Source: DAHUXT01 sp036273675 | GTDB lineage: Bacteria > Chloroflexota > Ktedonobacteria > Ktedonobacterales > JADMIN01 | Direction: 5' to 3' | Length of the DNA: 64,000 nucleotides | NCBI GenBank assembly: GCA_036273675.1 | Contig: DASUHD010000079.1 | Span: forward strand, 42,014 to 106,013 | Shown: positions 26,824 to 35,716 of the stretch, in pieces | How positions within the stretch are numbered: position 1 is the first letter of the stretch | How the letters are laid out: each line of letters starts with the position of its first letter | Translations under genes and position numbers: made by a program | Notes under the pieces: model-generated | What the model was told of the DNA's origin: nothing | The model's database searches: none | Seen by the model: only the letters and a program-made list of their open reading frames with translations

Positions 26824-26892
26824 TGTTTCTCTCCACCTCGGCGCCCGGCGAATAACCGGACAGCACACCGCCTGCCAGACTACAGCCAGTGT

Positions 26893-27096
26893 TTAGCTAT
26901 ACGGCAGCAATCGTGTCATCTTGCGCGTGTCGCCCTTCGCGAGCACTGTTGGCTGGCTCAGCGAGCGATTGCGCGTCGGATCCTTCTTGCGGCGATACTT
27001 GGTACGAGCGGACTTGAGGTGCAAGTACTTGCCGCCCCCGGTCATGCGGACGCGCTTGGCGGTTGCCTTATGCGTCTTGAGCTTGTATTTCTTCAT
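26893..27096 (-). CDS. rpmI: 50S ribosomal protein bL35
   Basis: 67-aa highly basic ribosomal protein with MKKYKLKTHKATAKRV, TGGGKYLHLKSARTK and KMTRLLPYS, the normal bL35 signature. GGAG lies 9 nt upstream of the ATG. First gene of a leftward string rpmI-rplT-trmH, with the T-box-controlled pheS set downstream. Confidence 0.97.
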   Translation of the reverse strand: MKKYKLKTHKATAKRVRMTGGGKYLHLKSARTKYRRKKDPTRNRSLSQPTVLAKGDTRKMTRLLPYS

Positions 27097-27258
27097 GTGT
27101 TTTTACTCCGGCCCTGCATACAGGGCGCCTTCTGGCGACTGGGCCGGTACTCTCCACACATCTCCGCCCGAACGCCGCGCACCGAACTAGTATAACATAG
27201 GGTGTTTCCCGCACGCAAGGCGTTTCCCCCAATTCGCGCTGAAAGAACGCTATCGACA

Positions 27259-28002
27259 CTATCGATGCTCTTGACGCTCGCGGCGGAGGGCCAGCAGCGC
27301 CAGCATGGTGGCTAGCTGCGCCAGGCTGACCGGCCAGATGATGATGCCGAGGATGGCGTCGCGCGCGGGGCCAGCGATGGGAGCGAACCCTGCCATCAGC
27401 ACTGCCATCTGCGTCATGCCCGTGACGCGACTCCACCAGGGACCGCCGCCGACCGGCAGCTTGCCCGCTCTGAGGGCCAGCAGCGGGTGGATGTAGCGCA
27501 CCACCGGCGGCAGCAGACAGATCCATGGCAGACCGCCCAACAGAATGGCCGCCATGGCGCTCCAGAGCGTGAGCCAGGAGTCGGATTCGATGTCGAGCGA
27601 ACTGGCGAAGCGGGTTGGTCCCTCGCGGCGACCGAGCGCGCCATCGAACCAGTCGCTGAGCGTCGCGGTCAGCACGACCAATATCCACATGACGATGGCT
27701 GCCGTCTGCATACGGTCGCGCGCGCCGGAGAGGACGAATGCCGCCAGCGCGCAGCCCGTCACGAGACGGCTCAGCGTCAGCAGCGTCGCCCAGCGATTCG
27801 GTTCTGGGCCAGCGCGCCGCCGCAACGCCGCAAGGAGGAGTGTCCACAGCAGGCAGGCGATCACCAGATACGCCGCGAAGCGCAGCGCCACCTCATCCCC
27901 AAAGTCGCGCATGGTCAGGATGCCAAGCGGCACGCCGATGACCACGGCCAACAGCCAGGTGGCCTGGATGGCGGTCAGGCGTATGCCTGATTCTCGCGTC
28001 AT
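27259..28002 (-). CDS. CDP-alcohol phosphatidyltransferase-like membrane protein
   Basis: ~247-aa integral membrane protein with about 6-7 hydrophobic segments. The family motif is recognisable but modified: DWFDGALGRR places Asp117 and Asp120 as DxxDG, and SSLDIESD gives Asp137 and Asp141. The second-half Ala-Arg is Gly-Arg and the central Gly is Ser. It probably transfers a phosphoalcohol to or from a CDP-activated lipid, but the altered motif could change substrate or abolish activity. PgsA (45189-45803) has the canonical motif and is a different enzyme. Orphan gene, divergent from the aldehyde dehydrogenase. Confidence 0.75.
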   Translation of the reverse strand: MTRESGIRLTAIQATWLLAVVIGVPLGILTMRDFGDEVALRFAAYLVIACLLWTLLLAALRRRAGPEPNRWATLLTLSRLVTGCALAAFVLSGARDRMQTAAIVMWILVVLTATLSDWFDGALGRREGPTRFASSLDIESDSWLTLWSAMAAILLGGLPWICLLPPVVRYIHPLLALRAGKLPVGGGPWWSRVTGMTQMAVLMAGFAPIAGPARDAILGIIIWPVSLAQLATMLALLALRRERQEHR

Positions 28003-28203
28003 AGTCTCTCGCTCCCGTCTCTCCCCTGTGCCGATATCGAGCGTCTATTCTAGCAGGCGCCGACGAACAAGAGTAGCCATCTCCACCGGGCGTGGCGTGC
28101 TATACTGTCGGTATATGCCCGCGCGCAAGCCGTATGTCAACTGCCGCGGGCGCTTTGGCGTGTAGTAAGACGCGCACATGGGCCACAACGGAGGGCGACG
28201 ACG

Positions 28204-29706
28204 ATGACGACGACGACATCAGCCAGCGATACAACCGCTACGGGCGCAGGTCAGCCACGAACATATCAGAACTATATCGGCGGGGAGTGGCGGGCGACCG
28301 CTTCGGGTACGCTGTTCGACAACACCAACCCCGCGCGCACCAGCGAGATCGTGGGGCGGTTCCAGCGATCGAGCACGACCGATATTACCGATGCCATCGC
28401 CGCCGCTGAGGAGGCGCTGCCCGCCTGGCGCAAGATGCCCGCGCCGCAACGTGGCGAGATCATCCTGCGGGCGGCGTTGCTGCTGGAGCAGCGGCGCGAC
28501 GATCTGGCCCGGCAGATGACACGCGAGATGGGCAAGCCGTTCAACGAGACGCAGGGCGATGTGCAGACGGCGATCGATGTCGGCAAATTCATCGCGGGCG
28601 AGGGACGCCGCGCTGAGGGATATGTCGTGCCGTCGGCCATCCCCGACAAGATGAACATGACCATCCGCCAGCCACTGGGCGTCGTCGGCATCATCACGCC
28701 GTGGAACTTCCCGATGGCGATCCCCGCGTGGAAGACCTTCCCCGCGCTGCTGGCTGGCAACACCGTCGTCCTCAAGCCCGCCAGCGATACGCCGCTCTCC
28801 GCCGCCAACCTGGTGGAGATTCTGATCGAGGCGGGGCTGCCTGCTGGTGTGCTCAACTATGTGACGGGGCCGGGTGGCTCGCTGGGCGACGCGCTCGTCA
28901 CCGATCCGCGCGTGGCGATGATCTCGCTGACTGGCTCGACCGAGGTGGGCAAGCATGTCGCCGAGCTGTGCGGGCGCGACCTGCGCCGGGTGAGCCTAGA
29001 GCTGGGCGGCAAGAACGCCGTCATCGTGATGGACGACGCCAAACTGGATGAGGCGGTCGCCGCCGTGGCGTGGGCGGGCTTCGGCACGACCGGTCAGCGC
29101 TGCACCGCGACCAGCCGCGTCATCGTGCATCAGGCGGTGGCGGAGGAGTTCGCCGAGAAGCTGGTGGCCGCCGCAGAGAAGCTGAAGGTGGGCGATGGGC
29201 TGCTGCCAGAGACGACGATGGGGCCGCTGGTCAATCGCGGGCGGGTCGGCGCGGTGCATGAATACACGGAGATTGGCAAGGCTGAGGGCGCGATGCTGCT
29301 CACAGGCGGGCATCCACTGAGCGAGGGCGAACTGGCCGAGGGCGCCTTCTATGCGCCGACGGTCTTTATGAACGCGACGAAGGATATGCGCATCGCGCAG
29401 GAGGAGGTCTTCGGGCCGTTCGTCTCGATTGTGCCTGTCGCGGACTACGACGAGGCGATTGAGGCCGCGAACTCGACGATGTATGGCCTCTCCTGCGCGA
29501 TCTTCTCGGAGAACTCGCGGACGGTCTTCCGGGCGATGCGTGATATCAACGCGGGGCTGGTCTACATCAACGCGGGGACGACCGGCGCGGAGCCGCATAT
29601 GCCCTTCGGCGGGACGAAGCAGAGTGGCAACGGCCACCGCGAGCTGGGCTGGAAGGCGGTCGAGGAGTTCAGCGAGACAAAGACGGTGTTTGTATCGTAT
29701 CCGTGA
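28204..29706 (+). CDS. NAD(P)-dependent aldehyde dehydrogenase
   Basis: 500-aa aldehyde dehydrogenase superfamily enzyme. A Thr/Ser-rich ~20-residue leader is followed by the cofactor motif GVVGIITPWNFPMAIPAWK, the general-base Glu in SLELGGKNAV, the nucleophilic Cys in GTTGQRCTATSR and EVFGPFVSIVPV. The overall pattern is closest to alpha-ketoglutaric-semialdehyde or piperideine-6-carboxylate dehydrogenases, but substrate cannot be set. GGAGGG lies 8 nt upstream of the ATG. A -10-like TATACT is at 28101-28106. A bidirectional hairpin follows the stop. Confidence 0.93.
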   Translation: MTTTTSASDTTATGAGQPRTYQNYIGGEWRATASGTLFDNTNPARTSEIVGRFQRSSTTDITDAIAAAEEALPAWRKMPAPQRGEIILRAALLLEQRRDDLARQMTREMGKPFNETQGDVQTAIDVGKFIAGEGRRAEGYVVPSAIPDKMNMTIRQPLGVVGIITPWNFPMAIPAWKTFPALLAGNTVVLKPASDTPLSAANLVEILIEAGLPAGVLNYVTGPGGSLGDALVTDPRVAMISLTGSTEVGKHVAELCGRDLRRVSLELGGKNAVIVMDDAKLDEAVAAVAWAGFGTTGQRCTATSRVIVHQAVAEEFAEKLVAAAEKLKVGDGLLPETTMGPLVNRGRVGAVHEYTEIGKAEGAMLLTGGHPLSEGELAEGAFYAPTVFMNATKDMRIAQEEVFGPFVSIVPVADYDEAIEAANSTMYGLSCAIFSENSRTVFRAMRDINAGLVYINAGTTGAEPHMPFGGTKQSGNGHRELGWKAVEEFSETKTVFVSYP

Positions 29707-29727
29707 TTGGCCATTGAGTTACGTGTT

Positions 29728-29749
29728 GGGGAGGCCAGTTGGCTTCCCC
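29728..29749. terminator. bidirectional hairpin terminator
   Basis: Stem GGGGAGGC (29728-29735) against GCTTCCCC (29742-29749), one G-U pair, 6-nt loop. It separates the rightward aldehyde dehydrogenase from the leftward pentapeptide-repeat gene. Confidence 0.55.
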
Positions 29750-29775
29750 AGACGTTTGCGGTGAAGCATCGTCTT

Positions 29776-30288
29776 TCAGCCCTGTGAAGGTCTGTATTCT
29801 TCTGGATCATCCAGACACATCGCTAACTCAGCATACCCCGCGTCGAGGCGAGCGTCGCTGAGATCAGCACAGGTGAAATCCGCTCCATCCAGTGTTGCGT
29901 CAGAGAAATCGGCCGCCGCCGCGTACGCCCACTCCAAGCTTGCTCCAGCGAGATCGGCGTGGACAAACGAAGCACCTGTGAGATCGGCTGATGTCAACGA
30001 CGCATCATGTAACACTGCTCCAGTCAATTCGGCATAGGCAAGCACGGAGTCGTGAAAGCTCGCACCGGACAGATTTGCGTTGCTCAGATTAGCTCCAGCA
30101 AGAACCGCGTGGTCTAGCTGCGCCCCCTGGAGATTCGCCTTTACCAGGTGCGCGCCACGCAGATCAATATCAGCCAATTGAGCGCCGCGCAGATCGGCGT
30201 CCTCCAGATTCCAGTGTGAAAAACGGCGTTGGCCCTGTGCATAAGCGTTCAGAAGCCTCTCCGCCTGCTCTGTTACAGTTGCGCGCAT
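29776..30288 (-). CDS. pentapeptide-repeat protein
   Basis: 170-aa protein made almost wholly of A(D/N)LxG-type pentapeptide repeats from ~residue 27 to ~148 (LEDADLRGAQL, ANLSNANLSGASF, ADLTGASFVHADL). They form a right-handed quadrilateral beta-helix. The N-terminal ~25 residues are a helical cap. Some relatives mimic DNA and protect gyrase from quinolones, but most have no known function, and nothing here decides. GGAGG lies 6 nt upstream of the ATG. No partner gene is evident. Confidence 0.88.
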   Translation of the reverse strand: MRATVTEQAERLLNAYAQGQRRFSHWNLEDADLRGAQLADIDLRGAHLVKANLQGAQLDHAVLAGANLSNANLSGASFHDSVLAYAELTGAVLHDASLTSADLTGASFVHADLAGASLEWAYAAAADFSDATLDGADFTCADLSDARLDAGYAELAMCLDDPEEYRPSQG

Positions 30289-30572
30289 TGCCTTCCTCCC
30301 CCTCTATAACGCGACATGCTCTTCCGCGTCACATCCGAAGCCAACCCTGATCTTCCTGGGTTATAGTGTGCACGCAGTCTGCTGAGTCCCGGATATGCGC
30401 GTGCCTCAAGGATACTCTTGCCGCTGATCGTTTTGAGGTAAACATTCGTAAACAAGTCTGGAAGGTGCAGGAAGTTCTTGCGGCCATTTGCGGCGAGTGG
30501 TAGGGTTGGGAATGGCGAGATCAGGAGATGAATTCTGGAGACTTCTCAAAGGCCGGGGTGGCGTTGGACACA

Positions 30573-31316
30573 TTACAGCAAGGGTTGGGGCACCTCGGTC
30601 ACTGTGGTGAATCGGTAGCCTCGTCCCCACTCGGTATGGATATAGCGAGGGTAGTGCGGGTCGTCATTCAGTTTGCTCCGCAACCGCTGCACGAAGACTT
30701 TCAAATAGTGTATGTCGTTGACATATTCTGGACCCCACACACGTTCGAGGAGTTGATGGTGCGATAGCACCGTACCGGCGTTACGCACAAGTTCTTCCAA
30801 CAGCCGATACTCGGTACTCGTGAGCGATAGACGAGTACCGTCCACGCGCACCTCTTGCAAGGCATAGTTCAGTACGAATGCACCGATAACACATGTAGCT
30901 ATTCCATTGAACGAGCCATGAGAACTGGCTGCGGGTATCTGGATAGTGGATGATCGACGCATCAGCGCTTTTAGCCGCGCAAGTAGCTCTGAATGATCGA
31001 ACGGTTTAGCGAGGTAGTCGTCGGCTCCCAGGTCGAAGGCACGCACCTTGTCCGGGGTAGCGTCACGTACGGTAAGCATCAGAATTGGAACCTGGGAGAC
31101 CGCGCGAATGCGCTGGCAGACCTCGAATCCATCTGGCGGGGGCATAGCAACATCGAGAATCACCAGATCCGGTTGTTCCCGCGCAAAAGCATTAAGCGCC
31201 TCCTGACCGTTGGCGGCAGTACCCACGATGCAGTCTGGCCACGACATCCGCGCGCCAAATGCCACTACTTCGGCAATATCAGGTGAATCATCGGCGATCA
31301 GTAGTTTCACGGGCAT
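30573..31316 (-). CDS. OmpR/PhoB-type two-component response regulator
   Basis: 247 aa. The receiver domain (1-~118) holds the acidic pocket DDSPD, the phospho-acceptor Asp in LVILDVAMPPPDG and the switch Lys in YLAKPFDHSELL. The C-terminal winged helix (~150-240) has LTSTEYRLLEELVRN and KVFVQRLRSKLND. It should activate or repress genes after phosphorylation by the kinase whose gene overlaps it by 10 nt (ATGCCCGTGA). GGAGG lies 7 nt upstream of the ATG inside the kinase 3' end, so coupling is likely. Target genes unknown. Confidence 0.94.
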   Translation of the reverse strand: MPVKLLIADDSPDIAEVVAFGARMSWPDCIVGTAANGQEALNAFAREQPDLVILDVAMPPPDGFEVCQRIRAVSQVPILMLTVRDATPDKVRAFDLGADDYLAKPFDHSELLARLKALMRRSSTIQIPAASSHGSFNGIATCVIGAFVLNYALQEVRVDGTRLSLTSTEYRLLEELVRNAGTVLSHHQLLERVWGPEYVNDIHYLKVFVQRLRSKLNDDPHYPRYIHTEWGRGYRFTTVTEVPQPLL

Positions 31317-32698
31317 TGGGCGTCCTCCACCGTGCGGATCGGAAGTGTTACTGAGAAGGTCGTTCCGTGCGCGTTCGTCCCATCAAGCCGGTTCTCTGCC
31401 CATATATCACCCCCATGGAGCTCGGCGATGCGGCGGGCAATGGCCAGTCCGAGTCCAGATCCTGGATGGCTCAGATTGATCCGGTGAAACGGCTGAAATA
31501 TGTGTTCTAGTTGCTCAGGTGGGATTCCAGTACCGTCGTCTGAGATCGAGAGTAACACGCATTCACTAGTAGCCTCGCTGGCAATGCGAATCGTAGTGCC
31601 CATCGGGGTATGTTCACAAGCATTAGCAAGCAAATTGATCAGCATTTGCTCAATGCGCTGTGTATCTCCAATGTAGGGCTGGCTGTCATTAATCTGCATC
31701 TCAACGGTGTCGCTCTTCTGCTGCAGCAACGGTGTGATGGCTGAAACCGCACACCTTACAACATTGCTCAGGTCCATGCGATCATAGTCCAATTGCAGAG
31801 CGCCCATCTCCAACTGGTTATAGGTGAGCAGGTCGTTTACCAGGAAACTGAGCCGCTCGCTGTTACGGCGTGCGGTGCCGAGCAAGTGCTGCTCATCCCC
31901 ACGCATGCGATCATCCAGACTCAACTGGAGCATACCCAGTCCTGCCTGCAACGCGGTCAGCGGCGTGCGGAGGTCATGTGATATTGACGCGATAAAGACC
32001 TCGCGCATCCGATGAAGTTCACCCTGACGCTCAGCTGAACGCGCAGTTTCAAGCGCGACGGCGCGCTCGCGATTGAGTTGGTAGAAGAGGAGTATCGTTC
32101 CAGCGTTCGCAAGCACAACGACGATCAAACGCCCCACTAAATCGCGGATAGCTCTGGCATCGTGTGTCCACTGCGGAAGCGTGGGGGAGACGATGGTGAT
32201 AATGGCGAGGGCACCTGCCGTATAGAGAAGACTCCGAGGCATCGTGGTGGTGCAGGAAGCGGAAACGGTCAGCAGGAGGAACAGCACAAAAATGGGGCCA
32301 CCTGGGCTGGCCGCAATGGAGTATAGCGCGCTGACGACCAACAGGTCGAGCGTGGCGACCCCCGAATACGGACGTAGCCAAGCAAAACGACGACGAAGCA
32401 GCATTAGGACTGCGCTATAGATCGCAAAGCCGAGGATGAGAGTCCACGTAGGGAGTCCAATGCGCCCAATCAGCGGTTGGGCGATGGAGAGCAGGAACAA
32501 TGACGCAATTGTCACCCAGCGAGTGATTATGAGTACATACTCCAGCGTCGCATCCGACTCAGCCGCCGCGGCGGGTGAGTCGGCAGGCACTGCTTTTTCT
32601 GGAGATTCCAACGTGTGCGCATCTCTCTCATCGCGCAAGATGTCTGGAGCCTTATTCTCACCCTCGAACTGCCTGGATACCATTGTGTAATACCCCAT
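31307..32698 (-). CDS. membrane sensor histidine kinase
   Basis: ~463 aa. An N-terminal acidic linker (~1-50) precedes six hydrophobic segments (~55-205) with no large extracellular domain, so it probably senses a membrane or intramembrane signal. The kinase core follows: H-box ISHDLRTPLTALQAG, N-box INLLANACEHTP, G1 SDDGTGIPPEQL, F-box IFQPFHRI and G2 GSGLGLAIARRIAELHGG. The cognate regulator gene overlaps its stop. The start is uncertain: the ATG at 32698 is used, with another ATG at 32683 and a TTG at 32740 as alternatives, none with a strong RBS. Confidence 0.9.
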   Translation of the reverse strand: MGYYTMVSRQFEGENKAPDILRDERDAHTLESPEKAVPADSPAAAAESDATLEYVLIITRWVTIASLFLLSIAQPLIGRIGLPTWTLILGFAIYSAVLMLLRRRFAWLRPYSGVATLDLLVVSALYSIAASPGGPIFVLFLLLTVSASCTTTMPRSLLYTAGALAIITIVSPTLPQWTHDARAIRDLVGRLIVVVLANAGTILLFYQLNRERAVALETARSAERQGELHRMREVFIASISHDLRTPLTALQAGLGMLQLSLDDRMRGDEQHLLGTARRNSERLSFLVNDLLTYNQLEMGALQLDYDRMDLSNVVRCAVSAITPLLQQKSDTVEMQINDSQPYIGDTQRIEQMLINLLANACEHTPMGTTIRIASEATSECVLLSISDDGTGIPPEQLEHIFQPFHRINLSHPGSGLGLAIARRIAELHGGDIWAENRLDGTNAHGTTFSVTLPIRTVEDAQCP

Positions 32699-32770
32699 AT
32701 CCGCAGAGGTTGCATACACTAGTATCGCATGGCTGGGCAAGTCCTGAGCAAGCCCCAGATTCTGGCCGAA

Positions 32771-33313
32771 TCACTTTCGCTGGAAGCGGGCGGTCTGCGC
32801 GCCGACCCGCATGCCGCGCCGGAACCAGCGATAGCGCGCCTGCACGTCAGCGGAGAGGTTGCTGAAGGTGTCGGTAGCGGTATCACGCTGCCTGGCGGCC
32901 GCCTCCTTCGCGCTCGCCCGCATCGTCTGCGCGAGCGTCGCAGCCGATTTGCGCGCGTCGCTCACGGAGCTGCGGACGCTGGCGCGCGCGGCCTTGGCGG
33001 CTTTGGCGGCTCGCTTGCGTCCACGGCGAATTGACCGCGAGACGGACCAGGCGGCGATGCCGACGATCAGCGCGGCCAGCGCGACTCCTGGCAGCCACGA
33101 GAGGCGGCCGCCTTCGGTGGAGAGCGGGGTCCTGGCGCCCGGTGCGGTGGTGGGCTGGCGCTGGGTCATCTCGGGCGTCGCCGGGTGCGTCGCCGTGCGT
33201 GTGTAGGCGCGCTGCGACTCGTCGAGCACCTCGGCGATCTCGTTTTCATCGTGTATCGTCTCTGACGCGACGCCAGGCTGCGCGGGATTGATAGGTGAGA
33301 CTGAACCCTCCAT
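32771..33313 (-). CDS. single-TM protein, unknown function
   Basis: 180-aa protein without a recognised family. It has an acidic, Pro/Thr-rich N-terminal half (~1-70), then one transmembrane segment (~75-95, LPGVALAALIVGIAAWSV) followed by a strongly basic stretch (RSIRRGRKRAAKAAKAAR) and a helical, amphipathic Ala/Arg-rich tail (~100-170), possibly a coiled coil. By the positive-inside rule the tail is cytoplasmic. AGGAGG lies 8 nt upstream of the ATG at 33313. It could be a membrane-anchored scaffold; this is inference. Confidence 0.65.
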   Translation of the reverse strand: MEGSVSPINPAQPGVASETIHDENEIAEVLDESQRAYTRTATHPATPEMTQRQPTTAPGARTPLSTEGGRLSWLPGVALAALIVGIAAWSVSRSIRRGRKRAAKAAKAARASVRSSVSDARKSAATLAQTMRASAKEAAARQRDTATDTFSNLSADVQARYRWFRRGMRVGAQTARFQRK

Positions 33314-33484
33314 CGTGGTTGCCTCCTGTTCTGTCTGCACGGGGCTATCCGCCCCTGGCGCGCTTCGTCGCACATTCCAGGCCAGATGACGCGCGCTCGT
33401 CGTTCTCGCCTACATGTCAGGACGCACGAGCAGGGGCGCAGGCGACACCTTGATTCTGTTGGGATTACTCTGTGATCTGGCGTG

Positions 33485-34594
33485 CTACTCCGCCGCCTCG
33501 CGCAGTTGGACGCCGTGGCCCGGCTGGGTAGGGTCGAGCGTGAAGGTCATGCCGGACTGCGCGTAGCCGCCGGTGAAGGGGTCGTCGGCAAGCAGCATCG
33601 CGGTATCGAGATCGACGTAGTGGAAGCCGCCAAGGCCCGCGATGAAGTGGGCGGAGGTGGCAATGCCCAGCCGCGATTCGATCATCGCGCCGATCATCAG
33701 GTCGATGTTGGCGGCGCGACAGACCGCCGCAATAGCCAGCGCCTCGACGATGCCCGCCTTCATCAACTTGATGTTGACGACGTTGGCCGCGCCCATGCGC
33801 GCGATGCGCAGCGCGTCGGCTGCCGTCTGCACGCTCTCGTCGGCGGCGACCGGGATGCCCGCGCGCTCGGTGACGAAGCGCAGCCCTTCGAGGTCGTGGC
33901 GGTGGACGGGCTGCTCGAAGAGCACCGGCTCGATGTCTTCCTCTTTCAGCGCGCGCAGTAGCTCCAGCGCCTCGGTGGGAGTGTAGCCCTGGTTGCCATC
34001 GAGGATCAGGTCGCAGTCGGGCGCGGCCTCGACCAACGCCAGCACGCGGTCGGCGTCGTCATCCACATTCGAGCCAACCTTGAGCTTGAGCGTCGCCGCT
34101 CCCTGGCGCGCGTGCAGCTTGGCCAGCTCAGCCACGCGGGCGGGCGCGACGATGGGGATGCTGACGTCGGTCTCGACCTGCGACTGGACGCCGCCGAAGA
34201 ACTGGTAGAGCGGGATGCCCCATGAGCGGGTCAGCGCGTCCAGCACGGCGGTCTCTACGCCCGCGCGCGCCGTCGTCTGGTGCTCGAAGCTGGCCAGCAG
34301 CAGTTCCGAGAGTGGACGCCAGGAGGTGGCGTCGTGGCCCTCGACCAGGGGAGCCATGCCGTGGAGCGCGGCCAGCGCGGTCTCCTGCGTCTCGCCGCCG
34401 CTCGGGGGAAACGGCGCGGATTCGCCCAGTCCCACTGTGCCATCGGCGAGGGTGACGCGCACGAGCACGTTGCGGGCGTCCTCGACACGGCCCGTCGCGA
34501 TGACGAACGGCTCGTGGAGGGGGATATCCAGCGGTTCGGCGTCCAGGCGGGCGATGGTGGTGGGCGTGGTTGGGGTGTGCGCGGCGCGGGCCAT
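33485..34594 (-). CDS. enolase-superfamily dipeptide epimerase-like enzyme
   Basis: 369-aa member of the mandelate racemase/muconate lactonizing group, most like L-Ala-D/L-Glu epimerases of cell-wall peptide recycling. The two-base pair is visible: KLK (Lys170, Lys172) on one side and the Lys of NIKLMK (~276-279) on the other. Metal ligands are Asp199 (DGNQ), Glu227 (FEQP) and Asp252 (DES). The capping domain is present. The specificity loop does not allow a substrate call, so other dipeptides remain possible. GAGG lies 8 nt upstream of the ATG at 34594. Confidence 0.88.
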   Translation of the reverse strand: MARAAHTPTTPTTIARLDAEPLDIPLHEPFVIATGRVEDARNVLVRVTLADGTVGLGESAPFPPSGGETQETALAALHGMAPLVEGHDATSWRPLSELLLASFEHQTTARAGVETAVLDALTRSWGIPLYQFFGGVQSQVETDVSIPIVAPARVAELAKLHARQGAATLKLKVGSNVDDDADRVLALVEAAPDCDLILDGNQGYTPTEALELLRALKEEDIEPVLFEQPVHRHDLEGLRFVTERAGIPVAADESVQTAADALRIARMGAANVVNIKLMKAGIVEALAIAAVCRAANIDLMIGAMIESRLGIATSAHFIAGLGGFHYVDLDTAMLLADDPFTGGYAQSGMTFTLDPTQPGHGVQLREAAE

Positions 34595-34701
34595 ACGTTA
34601 TACCTCGTTCGAGAACGGCCACCCACGACCGGATGGCGGTATGATGGGCATCTGCCATACAGTATAGTGTGCCACAACGTAGGCACGCACGGCATCCCCC
34701 G

Positions 34702-34820
34702 GCCCTCTCCCCCTAACCCCTTCCCCTAAAAGGGAGGGGGACCAGACCCAGACCAAGGCGAATGCGCGCCGAGGGATTCTGGCTCCCCTCCCCCTTTAGG
34801 GGAGGGGCTGGGAGAGGGTC
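34702..34820. repeat. inverted pair of GC-rich palindromic repeats (pair 1)
   Basis: Two copies of a ~43-bp repeat in opposite orientation, at 34702-34746 and 34778-34820, ~30 bp apart. Each copy reads CCCTCTCC, then CCCCTCCCCTAAA, then GGGAGGGG and CCAGA (second copy on the minus strand). The arrangement resembles REP/BIME units. It lies between the epimerase-like gene and the HD hydrolase gene and fills most of that gap. Confidence 0.75.
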
Positions 34821-34828
34821 TCCCTCCG

Positions 34829-35479
34829 CTAGCGTGTCCCGTCCCATTCGGCGTAGAACTCGTCGAGGAACGTCTCCATCACCCGCTGGCGCTGCTCGGC
34901 CAGTTGGCGGGCATAGTCGGTGTTCATGCGGTCTTTCAGCAGCAGCAGCTTCTCGTAGAAGTGGTTGATGGTGGGCGTGAGGTGGGTGCGATACTCCTCG
35001 GCGGTCATCGTCGCGCGCGGGGCGATTTCGGGATCGTAGAGGATGCGCCCGTGCGAGCCGCCATAGGCGAAGGCGCGGGCGATGCCGATAGCCCCGATAG
35101 CGTCGAGTCGGTCGGCGTCCTGCACGACACGGCCCTCCAGCGTCCGTGGCGTGGGCTTGGAGCCGCCCGCGAAGGAGATGGCGCCGATGATCTCCAGGAT
35201 GTGCTCGCGCTCGTCGGAGGGAACATCGTGCGCAGTGAGCCAGTCGCGGACGCGGGCGAGGCCGCTCTCCCAGTCGCCCGCGATCTTGGGGTCGGCGATG
35301 TCGTGAAGCAGGGCGGCCAGCGCGCAGATGAAGGTATCTGCCCCCTCGGCCTCGGCGACGGTCCGCGCCAGCGAGCGCACCCGCGCGATATGCCACCAGT
35401 CGTGGCCGCTGCTCTCGCCCGTCAGCACGTCGCGCGCGAACGCCTCGGCCTCGGCGACGATCTCCTCCCGATTGCTCAT
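34829..35479 (-). CDS. HD-domain phosphohydrolase, YpgQ/YedJ-like
   Basis: ~216-aa metal-dependent phosphohydrolase. Motifs: HDWWHIARVRSLA, LLHDIADPKIAGDWESG, and QDADRLDAIGAIGIARAFAYG. These match the HD-fold group containing B. subtilis YpgQ (nucleotide pyrophosphohydrolase) and E. coli YedJ. The start MSNREEIVAEAE at 35479 gives the normal N-terminus, with no strong RBS. The same frame is open upstream to 36169 through repeats and a primase remnant, a fortuitous fusion rather than a true extension. The gene lies inside the repeat-rich scar at 34.7-36.5 kb. Confidence 0.85.
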   Translation of the reverse strand: MSNREEIVAEAEAFARDVLTGESSGHDWWHIARVRSLARTVAEAEGADTFICALAALLHDIADPKIAGDWESGLARVRDWLTAHDVPSDEREHILEIIGAISFAGGSKPTPRTLEGRVVQDADRLDAIGAIGIARAFAYGGSHGRILYDPEIAPRATMTAEEYRTHLTPTINHFYEKLLLLKDRMNTDYARQLAEQRQRVMETFLDEFYAEWDGTR

Positions 35480-35504
35480 ATGTTGCTCGCTTTCATAGTG
35501 TGTA

Positions 35505-35541
35505 GTGATGTGTCGTGGTGATGTGTCGTGGTGATGTGTGG
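35505..35541. repeat. 13-bp tandem repeat
   Basis: Unit GTGATGTGTCGTG repeated 2.8 times without change (35505-35517, 35518-35530, partial to 35541). It starts 26 bp upstream of the HD-gene start codon. It could affect translation or be slippage-derived. Confidence 0.7.
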
Positions 35542-35560
35542 TTGTTGAATTGTAGCGCGC

Positions 35561-35713
35561 GCCCCTCTTTCTGCAAGGGAGGGGCAACCAGATGTGGCCC
35601 CGGATGCTTCTCGATGGCTCTCGCGCCCGCCTCTCACGAGGAGATAAGGAAGCGACGGCGTGTCTGCCTCTGCTCTGGTCCCCCCTCCCTTTTAGGGGAG
35701 AGGGGGAGAGGAC
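35561..35713. repeat. inverted pair of GC-rich palindromic repeats (pair 2)
   Basis: A degenerate forward copy at 35561-35592 (CCCCTCTTTCTGCAAGGGAGGGG, then ACCAGA) and a better reverse copy at 35674-35713 (complement CCTCTCCCCCTCTCCCCTAAAAGGG). They replace what should be the 3' part of the primase-polymerase remnant, and frame continuity through them is accidental. Confidence 0.65.
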
Positions 35714-35716
35714 CGC

